A stretch of 64,000 nt of DNA, taken from Iris pallida (lineage: Eukaryota; Streptophyta; Magnoliopsida; Asparagales; Iridaceae). Position 1 is the stretch's first letter. Each line of letters starts with the position of its first letter. Of the stretch, positions 36,753-48,552 are shown piece by piece. Location of the stretch: the NCBI GenBank assembly GCA_029216955.1, contig JANAVB010015604.1, positions 153,241 through 217,240 of the forward strand. The letters are read 5' to 3'. The position numbers and the translations under genes were made by a program. The notes under the pieces are model-generated. The model was given only the letters and a program-made list of their open reading frames with translations. It ran no database searches and was not told the DNA's origin.

Positions 36753-37060
36753 TTATGAGTCAAACAGGTTTGGATATCGTGATCGGATATCATTCTTATG
36801 TTTCCAAGTTGACTCAGCCAAAGAGTGATGACCCCAAGCAACAAGGACTAAACTAATAGTCTTGTTCTTGAGTATCTTCTCTCTTCCTTCCAATATGGAT
36901 ACGGGTCTTTTCTCATACAAAAGGTGGTACCAACAACCAATTCCGAATGATCAAGGATATAGCTCGAATTCGGGATATACCGTCGAAATTAGAATACATG
37001 GAATACGTCATATAGCTCACGTAATGACGACGGAAGAGGGAGACGATTTGACATATGTTA
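36753..37060 (-). pseudogene. gypsy-2 integrase C-terminus with chromodomain-like end
   Basis: On the minus strand, with frameshifts, one reads YDVFHV, RRYIPNSSYILDHSELVV, YEKRPVSILEGREKILKNK and finally ESTWKHKNDIRSRYPNLFDS before TAA at 36753-36755. This is the standard close of a chromodomain-bearing gypsy polyprotein. The 3' LTR follows about 165 bp later. The rest of pol is not present upstream (37060-37376 has no recognisable domain). Confidence 0.85.
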
Positions 37061-37376
37061 CCACCACATTCTATAACAAAGGTATTTTGGTAATTGGTAA
37101 TTTTTTTGATTTTTTAATATTATTTAATTAATAATTTGTACATGTGTCATTAATTGGTGAAACCTTAGAATTATATTGTGTAGATGTTAGCCATGATCGT
37201 AAAAACTTGGTTAGAGATATTATACAACTTGAGTTAGACTCTATTCTAGCTAAAATTTTATTTAGAATCCATGAATCAACTTAAACCATATTATATAGTG
37301 GGCCTTTCCATAAAGGGGCCTTACATAACAATTAAAAAGGGGCTTTGAGGCATTTTCACCCAACACAAGCCTAAGC

Positions 37377-38105
37377 TGTAACATCCCAGTCCTAAAATAC
37401 TTAGAACTAGGTACGTCGACATGCCAGCTGCATACATATGAAGTACTCCAATATATGGAACTATCGTATGTATGCATAACCTGTAAAATGCAGTAACCAT
37501 GACACTAATCTCATCCACAAAAGAAGAAGAAAGAATTTATAATAACTTATGAATTATTATTTACACAAGCCGTTGGGCGAAGACAAATTCACTACCAACT
37601 AAAAAAGAGAAATACATATTTAAGAAATTTTGTCAAGCGATGCGAAGACTATCCAAGTGCAATCATCCTCGAAGAAATAGGGTAGATCCTAACCTTAGCT
37701 AGAGCACATGTGAAACAAAAATACACGCCTGGAGAGATCATCAGATCCTCAGAGGGACGTAACAAGATACATAAAGAATATACCATAAATACTGAATATA
37801 AAATATGCCACAAATAAAACTTAGTGACAAGACAACAATAAGGTAACCAAACCGTACTAAAGTGAACATGCAGTTGAGAAACAATTCTTTCGACACATGT
37901 GCCCTGACTGTCAATGGGATAGACATAGTCCCCATATAGGGCACCAGGGGCCTACGTCCATAACGTCCGAAGATCGTCAGAGGGCATCATGTACAAGGGA
38001 GTACGTCCATAACGCTCTGGGAAACGTCAGAGGGCTCTTGGAGCCTGCGTCTCTAGAAGGGCGCATAGGTAATCAAGGAAGTGCAAAGAAGCCCATATAT
38101 CAGGT
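37377..38105 (-). mobile_element. Diverged LTR related to gypsy-2, first part
   Basis: TGTAACATCCCAGTCCTAAA at 37377 resembles the outer end of the gypsy-2 LTR at 33900 (TGTCACACCCCAGAACCAGA), with similar words continuing for about 100 bp. It may be a strongly diverged 5' LTR of gypsy-2 or a related family. CACTA-2 interrupts it at 38106-38108 and sequence of the same character resumes at 43110. No gene. Confidence 0.4.
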
Positions 38106-38108
38106 ATT

Positions 38109-38367
38109 TACTACCAGAATATGTCGTTTTAGCGACACCTAAAGACGTCGCTAAAACGACAAATGACGTCGCTAAAAATATTTACCGACGCAATTACCGA
38201 CGTTTTGGACTTGTCGCGAAAACGTAAGTAGCTGACCTTTAAAACGTCGCCGAACGTCACAAATACCGACGTTCACCGACGTATGATTACGTCGGTATAT
38301 CCTGGAATATTACTGACGTCTACCGTCGTTTCGTCGGTGGATTAGCGACGTGTTGAAAGTCGCTACA
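38109..38367. repeat. CACTA-2 left subterminal repeats
   Basis: Dense copies of GTCGCTAAAACGAC, GACGTCGCTAAA, TACCGACGTT and TACGTCGGTA. They are candidate transposase-binding motifs by analogy to CACTA elements. Confidence 0.8.
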
Positions 38368-40750
38368 TGTCACCCCAGTTTTCAGAAACAGGAATATTTT
38401 TGTCATTTTACATTTTTGAATATTTTTAAAATTTATTTTATTATTTATGATCTTATTTTGGGGTTGAAATTTATTTTATTATTTAATATATTGTTTGAGG
38501 TTATTTGGGTCGGGTTCGAATTTTAACTCAATCCGACTTGAAACGGGGACCCGGAGGGTAGTTTGACTCTAGTGGGACCCACACACTAGTTAGGCATGGC
38601 CTACATGATATTAATTTTAGTTAGTAGTTAGTCTAATTATTTATGGATAGGTTTAGTTTAATTAGGGACTTAAAACTAGACTAAATTGACCTCAACCTTT
38701 AACCCATTCCTAATTTAAATCTAATAGATTAGTGGAGGGCATTTTGGACATTCAAATAGGGGACACCTCACCTTTTTGGGCAGCCACCTATGGGGGGGAT
38801 AAGGAGTGGGTCACTCCTTCATTCATTTATTTTCATCCACTTTCTCTCTCTTGTTCTTCCCCAAATTAATTTAGAGATGAACCTCCATTGATTTCATCTC
38901 CAAATCAATCCCTTCTTCCACCAAATCTTTTTCATTTCTCCTCTACTCCATGGTTAGAGGGTACTAGCCAAGTTGGGAGGATTCGGAGCTCGTTCGTGTC
39001 CTTTTAGAATCTCTACGTGTCGGTGTCGTGTCGGAAGGATTTTCCTTTGAATCTCTCTTCCGGAAGGTATAATCTCTCCTCTAATCCATTCCTACATGCA
39101 TATAGGAATATTTTAAACCCATAGAAATGACCTCCATGGTTGTATCTCCATTTGTGTCCATTTTGTGTCTATTTGGAGGTCACAGGAGTGTCCTTTGTGT
39201 TGTGGTTGTGTCCATGTGAAAAAATCCCAAATTTGGACACACTATGTGTTGTTGTTATGTATGAATGAATTATTACATGTTTAATCTCATATTTTTGTAT
39301 TGGAGATGTGTTCTATAGTGTCTCATATATATATATTAGTGTAGAGAGTGAGTTTTTGATATATTATGTTATATACTTGTGTTTCTTTTGTCTCAAACTA
39401 CCTAAATTCGTCATAATATTTATCCACATTTTTAGTAGCAATAACAACTTAGAAATATCATAACTTTTAGCTTAGAACTCTGATTTATCTTCCGTTTTTT
39501 TTAAAAGAACCATACCGAAGTTAGCTTTCCAAATATATATTTTAATAAGCCAAATTCTTTCTGTAACTTTCTGTAAAATTATTTGAGTGTCAGCTGTACG
39601 AAAGACGAACGCGTTTCGGTGTTTTCGCGATTCCGGGAGCTTCCGGACACGAAAATGTGATCCGTTTAAAGTTTTGGAAAGCTAACACGAAGGACTACAA
39701 CATACTTTAATCCTAGAATTTAGTGAATATCCAATTGGTACAGTATTGGTTTTAAGTAGAAGAGTGACTATACGATATATGCATTTTGTGTAACCTATGA
39801 GCCTATGTAGTATGGATATTAAATGAATATAGAGTATGTAATGCATGATATGTTAGATGAATGAAATAATATATATATATATGATATATATTCTCTTTAT
39901 ATTAATGTATATATATGGTTGAATGCAAGCATGTAGGAATGCAATTAATATAATGCATTTGAGCAATGCATGAATGAAAGAATGATATACAATGTATGCA
40001 TGAAAGTATATAATGAATGTTAGATATGAATGCAAGATATATATGTAATGATCGATATAAATGCATATCGTATAAATATTGTAATGCAATATATAATGAT
40101 AACATGTATGGTAATTTAGAGTATATGATGCAAGCATGAATGAATAGAGAAAATACATATATATAGGTAATATAGAATGTAATATATGAATGCAAGCATG
40201 CAAGATAATGTATTGTATCCATATATGATGTATTCAACTTAAAGATAATATAATATATGAAAGGAATGAATGATAATATATAACATAATATACAGGGTAA
40301 TGCAAGGTATGAAATATATGACGTGAGCATGTTTGTACGTCTCTATGTTAATGTATGAAATGATATGAATATACAATATATGCATATGTATAAAACATGT
40401 AGGTAATGCATAGATGCATGAATGAAATGAATGTTTGCAATATGTTAATATAAATACAAGTATCTAATATGTATGAATGTAAGTATAATATAATACAAGT
40501 ATACATGTATGTATCATGTAAATGTAATATACATGATATGTATGCATGTATACAAGGTAAGTATGTATGTATGTATTTCTATAAACTGAGTTAACATATA
40601 ACCTTTTACATACATGCATTCATACACCCTTTGACATCATATATCACATGTCACATACACCTACCTATCACTAAATTTTAGAACATTAACACATATCCTT
40701 TCACCACACATGCCAAACACACACATACTCACTTACTCTTTTACCTCTCT

Positions 40751-40842
<92 letters not shown>

Positions 40843-41160
40843 GCCTATATATATAGCTTTCCTATATATATCTATGTATATGAATATGTGAATGTGAATA
40901 ATATATATACATTATATGACTAAGTTTGTGTGCCTTGTTAGCTTATGGTTTAGTTTTGTGCTTGGTTTGGCAAGTGACTTAGACTATGAGTTAGTAGCTA
41001 TCTTGGATACTTGATTTGCATATACTTAGTTTGTTTAGACCTAGAATAACTTGTTTGACCTAATTTAGACTTGTTAGACCTAGTCTGACCATAGTTGACC
41101 TAGGTTTGACTTTCAGGGTTGACCAAGTTGACCAAGAGTTGACTTTGGTCTAGATTGACT
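38368..41160 (+). mobile_element. gypsy-type LTR copy C, 3'-truncated, inside CACTA-2
   Basis: It opens with TGTCACCCCAG like copy B and follows it closely to about 31270 of copy B, then stops near 41160 without the GTGACA end. A stretch at about 39436-40340, rich in ATGCATGAATG-type repeats, is present here and missing from copy B. The abrupt right border indicates a deletion after insertion into CACTA-2. Confidence 0.85.
40755..40832. repeat. (TA)n microsatellite
   Basis: About 39 TA units within LTR copy C; copy B has only a few at the same place (near 30950). Confidence 0.97.
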
Positions 41161-42815
41161 TTCAGGGTTTCATTTTTTCACCCAAAATTTTCGTTCTCCC
41201 GTCTCCTTCCCCCCCGACGAGCTCCTCCCCCTCGGTGACCCCCTCCCCCCTCAGTGACCCCCTCCTTCATCAGTGCAGCGATCGCGACGGCATATCACTC
41301 AAAAGCTGAGTTGTATAAGTCAAATTTTAAGATATTAGTCTATATATTATGTATAGTCTAACCAAGTCAACTCTAAGCTAAACTAGTCCAACTTGGTCAA
41401 ACTAGCCATTTCTAAGTTGTATAAGTCAAGTTTTAGGATATTAGTCTATATATTATGTATCTAGCTATATTGTATCTAAGCTAAACTGAGTCAACTTTAT
41501 ACTAACATAACTTTATAAGTCAAGTATAGAGTATTACTAAAAGAACTTTTGGACTTATAGTCCTAGGCATATTGAATCAGATGTTGGCAAATCAGTTGGT
41601 TTAGAATGTTAGGTTGCAGATATTGAAGTGGATAGAGGTAGGTTCGAGCAAGTGATCCTTTACAATTAAGACTCTGACACTATGGTCAAGTATCATAACT
41701 GAATCCTTTTCCATGTCAAATTAATGATGTTAACCTTAGCTGAGGGTAAGCATTTAATGTTTCCAATTGAGTACTCACCTAGACAGGTTGCACTAATGTT
41801 AACAGTAGAAATGATGTTTGGAATGGTTTATGAAGTGGTGAATCAACATTAGGTAGTTGGATTTATTTCAGACAACATATTAGTATATAGAGGGCCAAAC
41901 AGTTGGTGTTAGATGTAGACTAACTAAACTGTAAAAGAAGATGGATATTTGTATGAGTTAGCTTCAGTAGAAAGACTGTGACTCTGCATGAGTCATATTA
42001 GAGGAGTTACTCTGCATAATCATGTACTAAGTATAAGATATGGGTTAGGGCTTAATGGGCTAAGCTAAGCTAGGAGTCCAATATCACCAATAGTAATGTC
42101 TGTAACTAGGGTATTTGTGAATATTATGTATCAATATGAGAATAAAGTTTGGATAGTAATTTAGCATATTATTTATCTTATATCTAGAATACCCTAATTT
42201 AGCCAAAATTTGAGCATATAGGTGTCATAGTGTGTGCGCGTCAGCATTGTGTCATGTGTCAAAGAGTGTGTGTGTGTGTCAAAGTGTTGTGTCATGTGTC
42301 AAAGTGTCGTATCCGTGTGTATACGAGCCGGTTAGGGTTAGGGTTTACCTGATCAACCGTGGCAGGAGGGGAGGGGCGACGGCGAGGGGGAGCGGCGACG
42401 GCGAGGGGGAACGGCGGTGGAGGTTGCTGGAGAAGGCTCTGGCGAACGGGAGGGACGTTCGAACGAGGGATCGGGCGCGGCGATGGCGAGGGGGGAGGAG
42501 GGGGTCGACGGTCTCCGGAAGAGGGGGTCGGGGAGCTGCGGTCACCGAAGGAGGGGGTCGGGGAGCTGATGGGGGGGAGGGGGAGGGTTGGGGAGAGGAG
42601 AGGGAATGGTTTGGGTTGGGGAGAGGAGAGGGGTCGCCAAGGGGGGTGGGGGTCGCCGAGGTCGGTAGGGGTCGCCGAGGGCGGTCGGTCGGTGGCCGAG
42701 GGGGTGGGGGTCGCCGGATCGGGGTCGGGGGAGGAAGGATGAAAGAAATTTGGGGGCAAAAATAATGGGGGAAATGAAAACTCGAACCTGACCTATATCT
42801 TTAATTTATCGATGT
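41161..42815. other. CACTA-2 interior: duplicated AT-rich DNA and a GC-rich low-complexity block
   Basis: 41310-41360 and 41414-41460 are near copies (TTGTATAAGTCAA...TATATATTATGTAT). 41580-42220 shows no recognisable gene. 42230-42330 is GTGT-rich with a short TTAGGGTTAGGGTTTA near 42331. 42350-42740 is very G-rich on the plus strand (GGGGGTCGGGGAGCTG-like repeats); the mirror base composition occurs at 41200-41270. The Arg/Gly- and Pro/Ser-rich frames across the block look like composition effects and not genes. Confidence 0.55.
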
Positions 42816-43109
42816 CATATTAGAACGTTGGTAAACGTCACTAATATCAGTGATATTAGCGATGAAGTAATAAATACGTCGATAAACGTCGCTAATATCA
42901 CTAATATCAGTGATGTTTACCGACTTATACATGACATGAGCTCTTTAAAACGCAAACACAGTTTAAATACGTCGCAGAACGTCGCTGTCAGTCGCTAATA
43001 ATGACGTCTTACGACGTTATAATAAAAACGTCGCTAAATTGTTTTTTTCCTGCGACATTTTCTTAAAACATCGCTAATTACGTCGGTAATATGACTTATT
43101 TTGGTAGTG
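42816..43109. repeat. CACTA-2 right subterminal repeats
   Basis: Repeated AACGTCGCTAAT, ATCAGTGATATTAGCGA, GACGTCTTACGACGT and TACGTCGGTAA motifs lead to the terminal repeat at 43109. Confidence 0.8.
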
Positions 43110-43112
43110 ATT

Positions 43113-43988
43113 GTTCTCTCCACCCAATGCTCTTATTTAAGTCGTATCTACGACCAAATAACTCTACTAACTGCTAAGTCTTCTAACATGCCTCTATTAG
43201 TAGTTAGCCCTAACGCATGTGTACGGGTGATCAGCCAACTCACAAGTACCTCTACATGTTACTCATCTCACACATATCTCGTGGTACAACTATGTCAAAG
43301 TTTATGCAATACACTACAGATGGTAGTCCCTTAACTCTAGGTCTATATGCAATCGAAGGATAATAATAAAGTAAAACTAATATCATTGAGCAGGTAGTAA
43401 ATCAGGAACTGTAATATTAGTACAACTAGAAAAATTAGAAATAAATGAACAGTGATATACAGTAATAAAAAAATACATACTGAATATAAACAGTAAATAA
43501 TGGCAATGTATCTTGCCTGATGTGAAACCTGGTGGGTACAATCATCAAGGTGGCACAGAAAATGGTTTCAGTGTACAACTACGCCAGACGACCTATGATG
43601 ATGGCATAAGCTGCTCTATCGGGTTTAGAATGATCAGATTAGTCACGGTCGACATAGGGTAGTCCAGTTTCAGAAGAGGAGAGAATATGATTAGCCCTGA
43701 TCAAGAAATGGATAGTCGATAGGATTTGGAGGATAAAATACTTAATACTATTTTAGAAAGGTATTTATACTATAATATTATTAGTTTATTAGTTTAAAAT
43801 ACGTTGTAGATAAATACTTGAAAAATATTTAAAAAATTCTAGGCGAAACTTTAAGTTTGCAAAAGTAAGATTTAGGTAGAAGCTATGTTTTTAAAGTCCA
43901 AAAATAATTGCTTGAAAAGACTAGAAACTTATTGTATATATAAAATATTTGTAGAAAATTAAAATCTAGCAAATTAATTAGGACTGTC

Positions 43989-43992
<4 letters not shown>
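43113..43992 (-). mobile_element. Diverged LTR, continuation beyond CACTA-2
   Basis: This sequence continues that interrupted at 38105. A TATA-like GTATAAATACC on the minus strand lies near 43757. TGACAGTCC on the minus strand near 43989 could be the LTR start. There are no genes. Confidence 0.35.

Positions 43993-44034
<42 letters not shown>
43993..44034. repeat. (TA)n at the 5' border of the LINE
   Basis: A TA tract runs directly into LINE coding sequence; a second TA tract follows the LINE 3' end, so the LINE sits between two TA tracts. Confidence 0.95.
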
Positions 44035-44035
<1 letters not shown>

Positions 44036-44039
<4 letters not shown>

Positions 44040-47000
44040 CATCGTCGGCAATACTCTCGGCTGGATCGAGTGCTGATCAACGGACCTTGGGCAGATATGG
44101 GCAACATATCTAAACTCTCCCACCTAAACTCCACAGAATCGGATCACTCTCCCCTCCTCATCGAAATCAAAAGTAACTCCCAACACATCAAAAAATCTTT
44201 TTGCTTTTTGAACTTCTGGAGGCATCACCCTCAGTTCATCCCAGTCGTTACCGCCGCCTGGAACTCCTCTGATGACCCTGACCCCCTGGTTAGAGTGGCA
44301 CACAAACTCTCCGCCACCAGCAAGGCCCTTTCCTCCTGGAGCAAGGGCGCTTTCGGCAACATCTTTTAAGCGATCAGAACTGCTGAGGACGATGTTACCA
44401 GAGCGGATTGCCGATTCGTCGTAGAACAAACCCCGGAGGCTCGAGCTTCGCTTAACCTTGCTAAATCCATCCTCAAGTCTAGATTGAAGGTTGAGACTGA
44501 ATTCTGGAAACAAAAAGCCAGGCTAGCATGGAATCTAAAAGGGGATCACAACTCTACCTTCTTCCACGCATGTGTCAAGGGTCATAGACAACAGCTTAAC
44601 CTACACCGTATCATTGACGATAATGGCGCCCAGCTCCACGACCAAAAGAACATTCAAGAGGCGGCAGTATGGTTCTTCTTGTCCCTCTTTACGATCATCA
44701 AGGACGATGACTTCCTCTCCAAGGTCCCCGCTATCATCACCGACATTGACAACGACATGCTAATGGTAACCCCATCTGTTGAGGAAGTTTAGGCGGCGGT
44801 CTGGACGCTCGATGAAAACCGTGCCCCCGAACCTGACGGATTCTCTGGGACATTCTTCAGAACTTGTTGGGACATCATCGCTTCGGATTTACTTGAAGCC
44901 ACCATTACTTTCTTCTAAGGTGCGAGATACCTGACAGCTATTGCCAGGGCAAATCTTATTCTTATTCCTAGAAAAGATAATCCAGAAACCTTCACAGACT
45001 TCAGGCCCATAAGCTTATGCAACATCACCAACAAGATAATCTCCAAAATCATCGCAAATTGAATGTCCAACCTACAACCCAAGATCATCTCTGAAGAGTA
45101 GAACGAATTTGTCAACGGAAGGAACATCATGGACAATATCCTACTCGCCCAAGAAATGGTCACCTACATAAAATTCCCAGCTAGAGGAGGCAACATCGCG
45201 ATCAAACTGGATATATAAAAGGCGTAAGATCGCCTAGACTGGCAATTCATGATCTGGGTGTTCAGAGCCTTCGGCTTCTCAGAACCATGGATTGACATTG
45301 TATACAGGTCCATCAGCAATTCCAGGTTCTCCACTGTCATCAATGGTCAAGCGAAAGGTTTCTTTCCATCCAGTCGGGGCGTACGCCAGGGCGACCCTCT
45401 TTCTGCACCGTATTCATCGTCGCCGCCGAAGCGCTCAGCAGAAATCTTATCAACATGACCAACAACAATCAATTCAATCACTATCATACCACCGCCGGAT
45501 GCCCTATTATCACTCACCTCGCTTATACGGACGATGTCCTCATCTTCTCCTCTGGCGACATCGGTTCGTTGGAAGTTGTCCACGAAAAGCTTGAGAGATA
45601 CGCCAAATCCTCCGGGCAACGGGTCAACAAAAGCAAGAGTGTCATCTACATCCACCATAAAGCGGACAGGATCCACTCCAACAGGCTATCCAACCTGACT
45701 TCATACACCATAGCTTATCCTCCTTTCTTCTACTTAGGCTGCCCGTTGGTGTACGGCAAGTCGAACGCCAGCATTTTTTAGTATATGGTGAGCTCTATCA
45801 GAAAGAAGATTGAGGGCTGTCACAACACCACTCTCTTGTCTGGCGGCAAGTTGATCCTGATTAGGCATATCCTCTCCTCCATTCCATATACTCTCTGGCT
45901 GTATGCAGACCCCCCAAGAAAGTCATCTCTTCGATAGAATCCATATTCGCTAAATTCTTTTAGGGGAGCAGGCATGGGGAAGTCAAACACCACTGGGCCA
46001 GTTGGAACACTATGGCTAAACCCACCGGAGAGGGCGGGTTGGGTCTGAGCCGTTTGGACCACCTAGTGGACGCATGCTCCATGAAGTTATGGTAAAAGAT
46101 GTGCACGGGCAACTCTCTCTCGTCCAGATTCATGAAGGCTAGATATTTCAGACTCTCTTATCCTACGATCGCTTTAGTTACCAGCAGATCCTCTACCACC
46201 TGGCACCGTATGTCCCGTAATAAGGCGCTTGCCGAACCTCTGATCCGTCTACTACTGGGGAATGGCCACGCTTCAATGAGCTACGAGCGATGGCTGGGCG
46301 ACGAGCTATACAACACTCTATATCCCCAAATCAGGGAGATTCGTGATCTGTGGGATACCGATCAAGGTTGGAATTAGGACAGAGTGCACAATTGGCTAGG
46401 TTACGGCGCTTTCTTCCTAGCGTCAGCCAGACTCATAGCGAAAGGGGCTGGCACTCCGTGTCCTCTTATTGCTCCTTTCTGGCAATCTTGTATTCCCATT
46501 AAATGGTCGATTCTGGTCTAGAGAACTCAGAGAAGGAAACTTCCTACAAACGACTCAATCGCGTATTTTGGCTTCTGCCTGGCATCGAGATGTCACTGTT
46601 GCACTTCTCCTCATGAGAAGTCAGTGGAGTACGTCTTCTTTGCTGGCGATCTATCGATGTGGATGTGGGACAACCTCATCAACGGGTACGGAGTTCATCA
46701 TCCTCCAGGGGGCTTCAACGATCTTTTGGCCAGCTGGGAACCTTCCACGGCCGACAGATCGTTACAGCCACCGGGATTTGGGTACTGTAGAAGAACCGTA
46801 ATAAATTCAGGTACGAAGGTCGTTCACTCCAACCTCCTCATCTGATCTCCGAGGTCCTGCGCCAGATCAGTAGAATCCGGAGGCGTTTCCTCTACTCCGC
46901 AGACAGCTTCTGGGTAGCCTGGGACTAGTCAGCTCTGGCCCGGGGTTTTGTTTTCTTGTCTCTGTTGCCCTTTCTTTTCTGGTCTTTTGCCTTCTGGCGC

Positions 47001-47069
47001 GTGGCGCGCTTACTTGTATAGGTATCGGCATTTTGCGCCTTACACATCAATAAATTCCTCTTCTTCAAA
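44036..47069 (+). mobile_element. L1-type LINE, 5'-truncated, decayed ORF2
   Basis: It opens inside the endonuclease (SRLDRVLINGPW, then ESDHSPLLIEI with the catalytic SDH). KARLAWNLKGDHNSTFFHA leads to the reverse transcriptase: NRAPEPDGFSGTFF, DFRPISLCNITNKIISK, RGVRQGDPLSA near 45380, and the active-site segment YTDDVLIFS near 45520 (usual A replaced by T). A zf-RVT-like end (FFAGDLSMWMWDNL) is near 46630-46680. Several in-frame stops and frameshifts are visible. The 3' UTR ends with AATAAA (near 47050) and a short A tail. ORF2 nicks the target and reverse-transcribes LINE RNA; this copy cannot. Confidence 0.92.
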
Positions 47070-47088
47070 ATATATATATATATATATA
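47070..47088. repeat. (TA)n between LINE and MULE
   Basis: A short TA tract adjoins the LINE tail on the left and the inverted terminal repeat of the MULE on the right. Confidence 0.9.
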
Positions 47089-47095
47089 AAAAAAA

Positions 47096-47343
47096 TTCTA
47101 CAATACATCTACCCTTTTTGGATGTATCGATACATCCGAAATCTGGACCGTTGGCTTTTAATCCAACGGTTCAGATTAAATTCAGATAAAATAATACAGG
47201 AGACATCAATTAATGCTGTTTTTGACTTTTGACCTCTTGTTAACTTGCTATAGCAGGTCATTTTTCAATATAATTTTTCAATGAACACCCTAAATTAACT
47301 CATATTTACTTTCTCTTTCGTCCATGTAATTTAATATTTTGTG
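47096..47343 (+). repeat. MULE left terminal inverted repeat
   Basis: TTCTACAATACATC at the outer end, then the 18-bp perfect palindrome GGATGTATCGATACATCC, GGACCGTTG, GACTTTTGACCT, TAGCAGGTCATT and CAATGAACACCCTAAATTAA. All of these recur inverted at the right end in the same order. Confidence 0.88.
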
Positions 47344-47388
47344 CAACTACGTATATAAAACAATAATTGTGTGTCAGCCGAAAAGGAA

Positions 47389-47995
47389 GGACACAGTGTG
47401 TCCAGGTCTGTAGGCTATGGAAAAGACGACACCATCGCCGCTGGCGATCTAGATGGTGACACCGACGACAAATGATACATTTAGGACGGAGAATGGTGCA
47501 TTTAGGAAGCCGATAAAAGCTCGTTCTCTCAAATCTCTTCTTTGTGTAAATTAAATCCAAGGAGGACACAATCCCTAAGGACACAATGTGTCCAGATCTG
47601 TAGGCGATGTAGACGACACCACGGCCGCTGGCGATTTAGATGATGACACCGACGACGAATGGTACATTTAAGACGAAGAATGGTACATTTAGGAAGCCGA
47701 TAAAAGCTTATTCTTTCAAATCTCTTCTTTGTGTAAATTAAATCCAAGGAGGACACAATCCCTAAGGACACAGTGTGTCCAGGTCTGTAGGCGATGTAGA
47801 CGACACCATAGCTGCTGGCGATCTAGATGAGGACACCGACGACGAATGGTACATTTAGGACAGAGAATGGTACATTTAGGACGGAGAATGGTACATTTAA
47901 GACGGAGAATGGTACATTTAGGAAGCTGACAAAAGCTCGTTCTTTTAAATCTCTTCTTTATGTAAATTAAATCCAAGGAGGACACAATCCCTAAT
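47389..47995. repeat. Three tandem repeats of about 190 bp
   Basis: Units begin near 47389, 47579 and 47766 with GGACACAGTGTGTCCAG. Each contains GCTGGCGAT, GACACCGACGACGAATGGTA and CTCTTCTTTGTGTAAATTAA. The third unit is longer because GACGGAGAATGGTACATTTA is repeated inside it. That inner 20-mer shares ACGGAGAATG with the palindrome arrays further in. The minus frames that cross the units are repeat artefacts. Confidence 0.92.
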
Positions 47996-48169
47996 TTTAG
48001 TTATTGCTTAGCAGAGTCTGCTTAGTTGTTGTAAAATTGTGGTGTTGCTTCTGTGACACTTTCATCTTTAATCTCATATTTTCTATGAATATGTGTTCTG
48101 TTTGATTTGATTTAGTAATCTTTCCGTAATTAGTTTTTTTGTTTCATCTAGCAATTTAATATTTTTGTT

Positions 48170-48300
48170 ATAAAGCTAAAGGCCATGGTGGTGGTGGTGG
48201 AAGGATAAACGGAGATGAAGAAGAAAAGAAGAAGAAATTCCGGTTCGCGGCGGACTTCGTCGAGTTCCTCAATCAAGCGGAATTAAACCTCTTATAGAGT
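48170..48300 (+). other. Mirrored exon-like fragment inside the left end
   Basis: GGCCATGGTGGTGGTGGTGG, AAACGGAGATGAAGAAG and CGTCGAG recur inverted at 63440-63540 next to the right terminal repeat, so inverted homology goes on beyond the terminal repeat here, displaced by the 190-bp repeats. The frame with GGGGGRINGDEEEKKKKFRF is open to TAG near 48296. It is probably a fragment of the same sequence as the RS-rich frame at the other end. Confidence 0.55.
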
Positions 48301-48552
48301 TCCTTAATTGAAGTTGATCATGTTAACCTTTTATATTTTTCAAATGGCTAGTAGAATCTTCCTCGAGCCCTCCTTAATCAAACGGCTAGTAGATTGTTTG
48401 CTAGTCTCGAAATTTATTTGTCTTTCCATCTTTCTCACTTTTGTACTTCTCTCTTGCTATATAAATAATAGTTTTCTTATTTCATAGTACTATTATTCAT
48501 TCTGAAATACATAGAATAGTTTCTGAAATACAATAGTTTTCTTGTTCTCAAG

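Larger units (their letters stand above)
38109..43109. mobile_element. CACTA-2: non-autonomous CACTA transposon
   Basis: The left end reads TACTACCAGAATATGTCG (first C changed to T); the right end inverted reads CACTACCAAAATAAGTC. Both are bordered by ATT (38106-38108 and 43110-43112). Subterminal DNA on both sides is packed with short motifs around GACGTCGCTAAA, TTACCGACG and ACGTCGGTA. The interior contains an LTR of the copy A/B family (38368-41160) and GC-rich low-complexity DNA, but no transposase. The ends differ from CACTA-1, so it is a different subfamily. Confidence 0.88.

Noticed and set aside
39853..40330. Tyr/Ile/His-rich minus frames of 116-142 residues
   Set aside because: They cross ATGCATGAATG-type repeats of LTR copy C and are not protein-like.
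42232..42765. Long Arg/Gly-rich plus frame and Pro/Ser-rich minus frame
   Set aside because: G-rich low-complexity DNA keeps several frames open at once; no domain pattern is visible.
47306..47985. Three similar minus-strand frames of 80-92 residues
   Set aside because: They follow the 190-bp DNA repeat units and have no protein-like pattern apart from the repetition.
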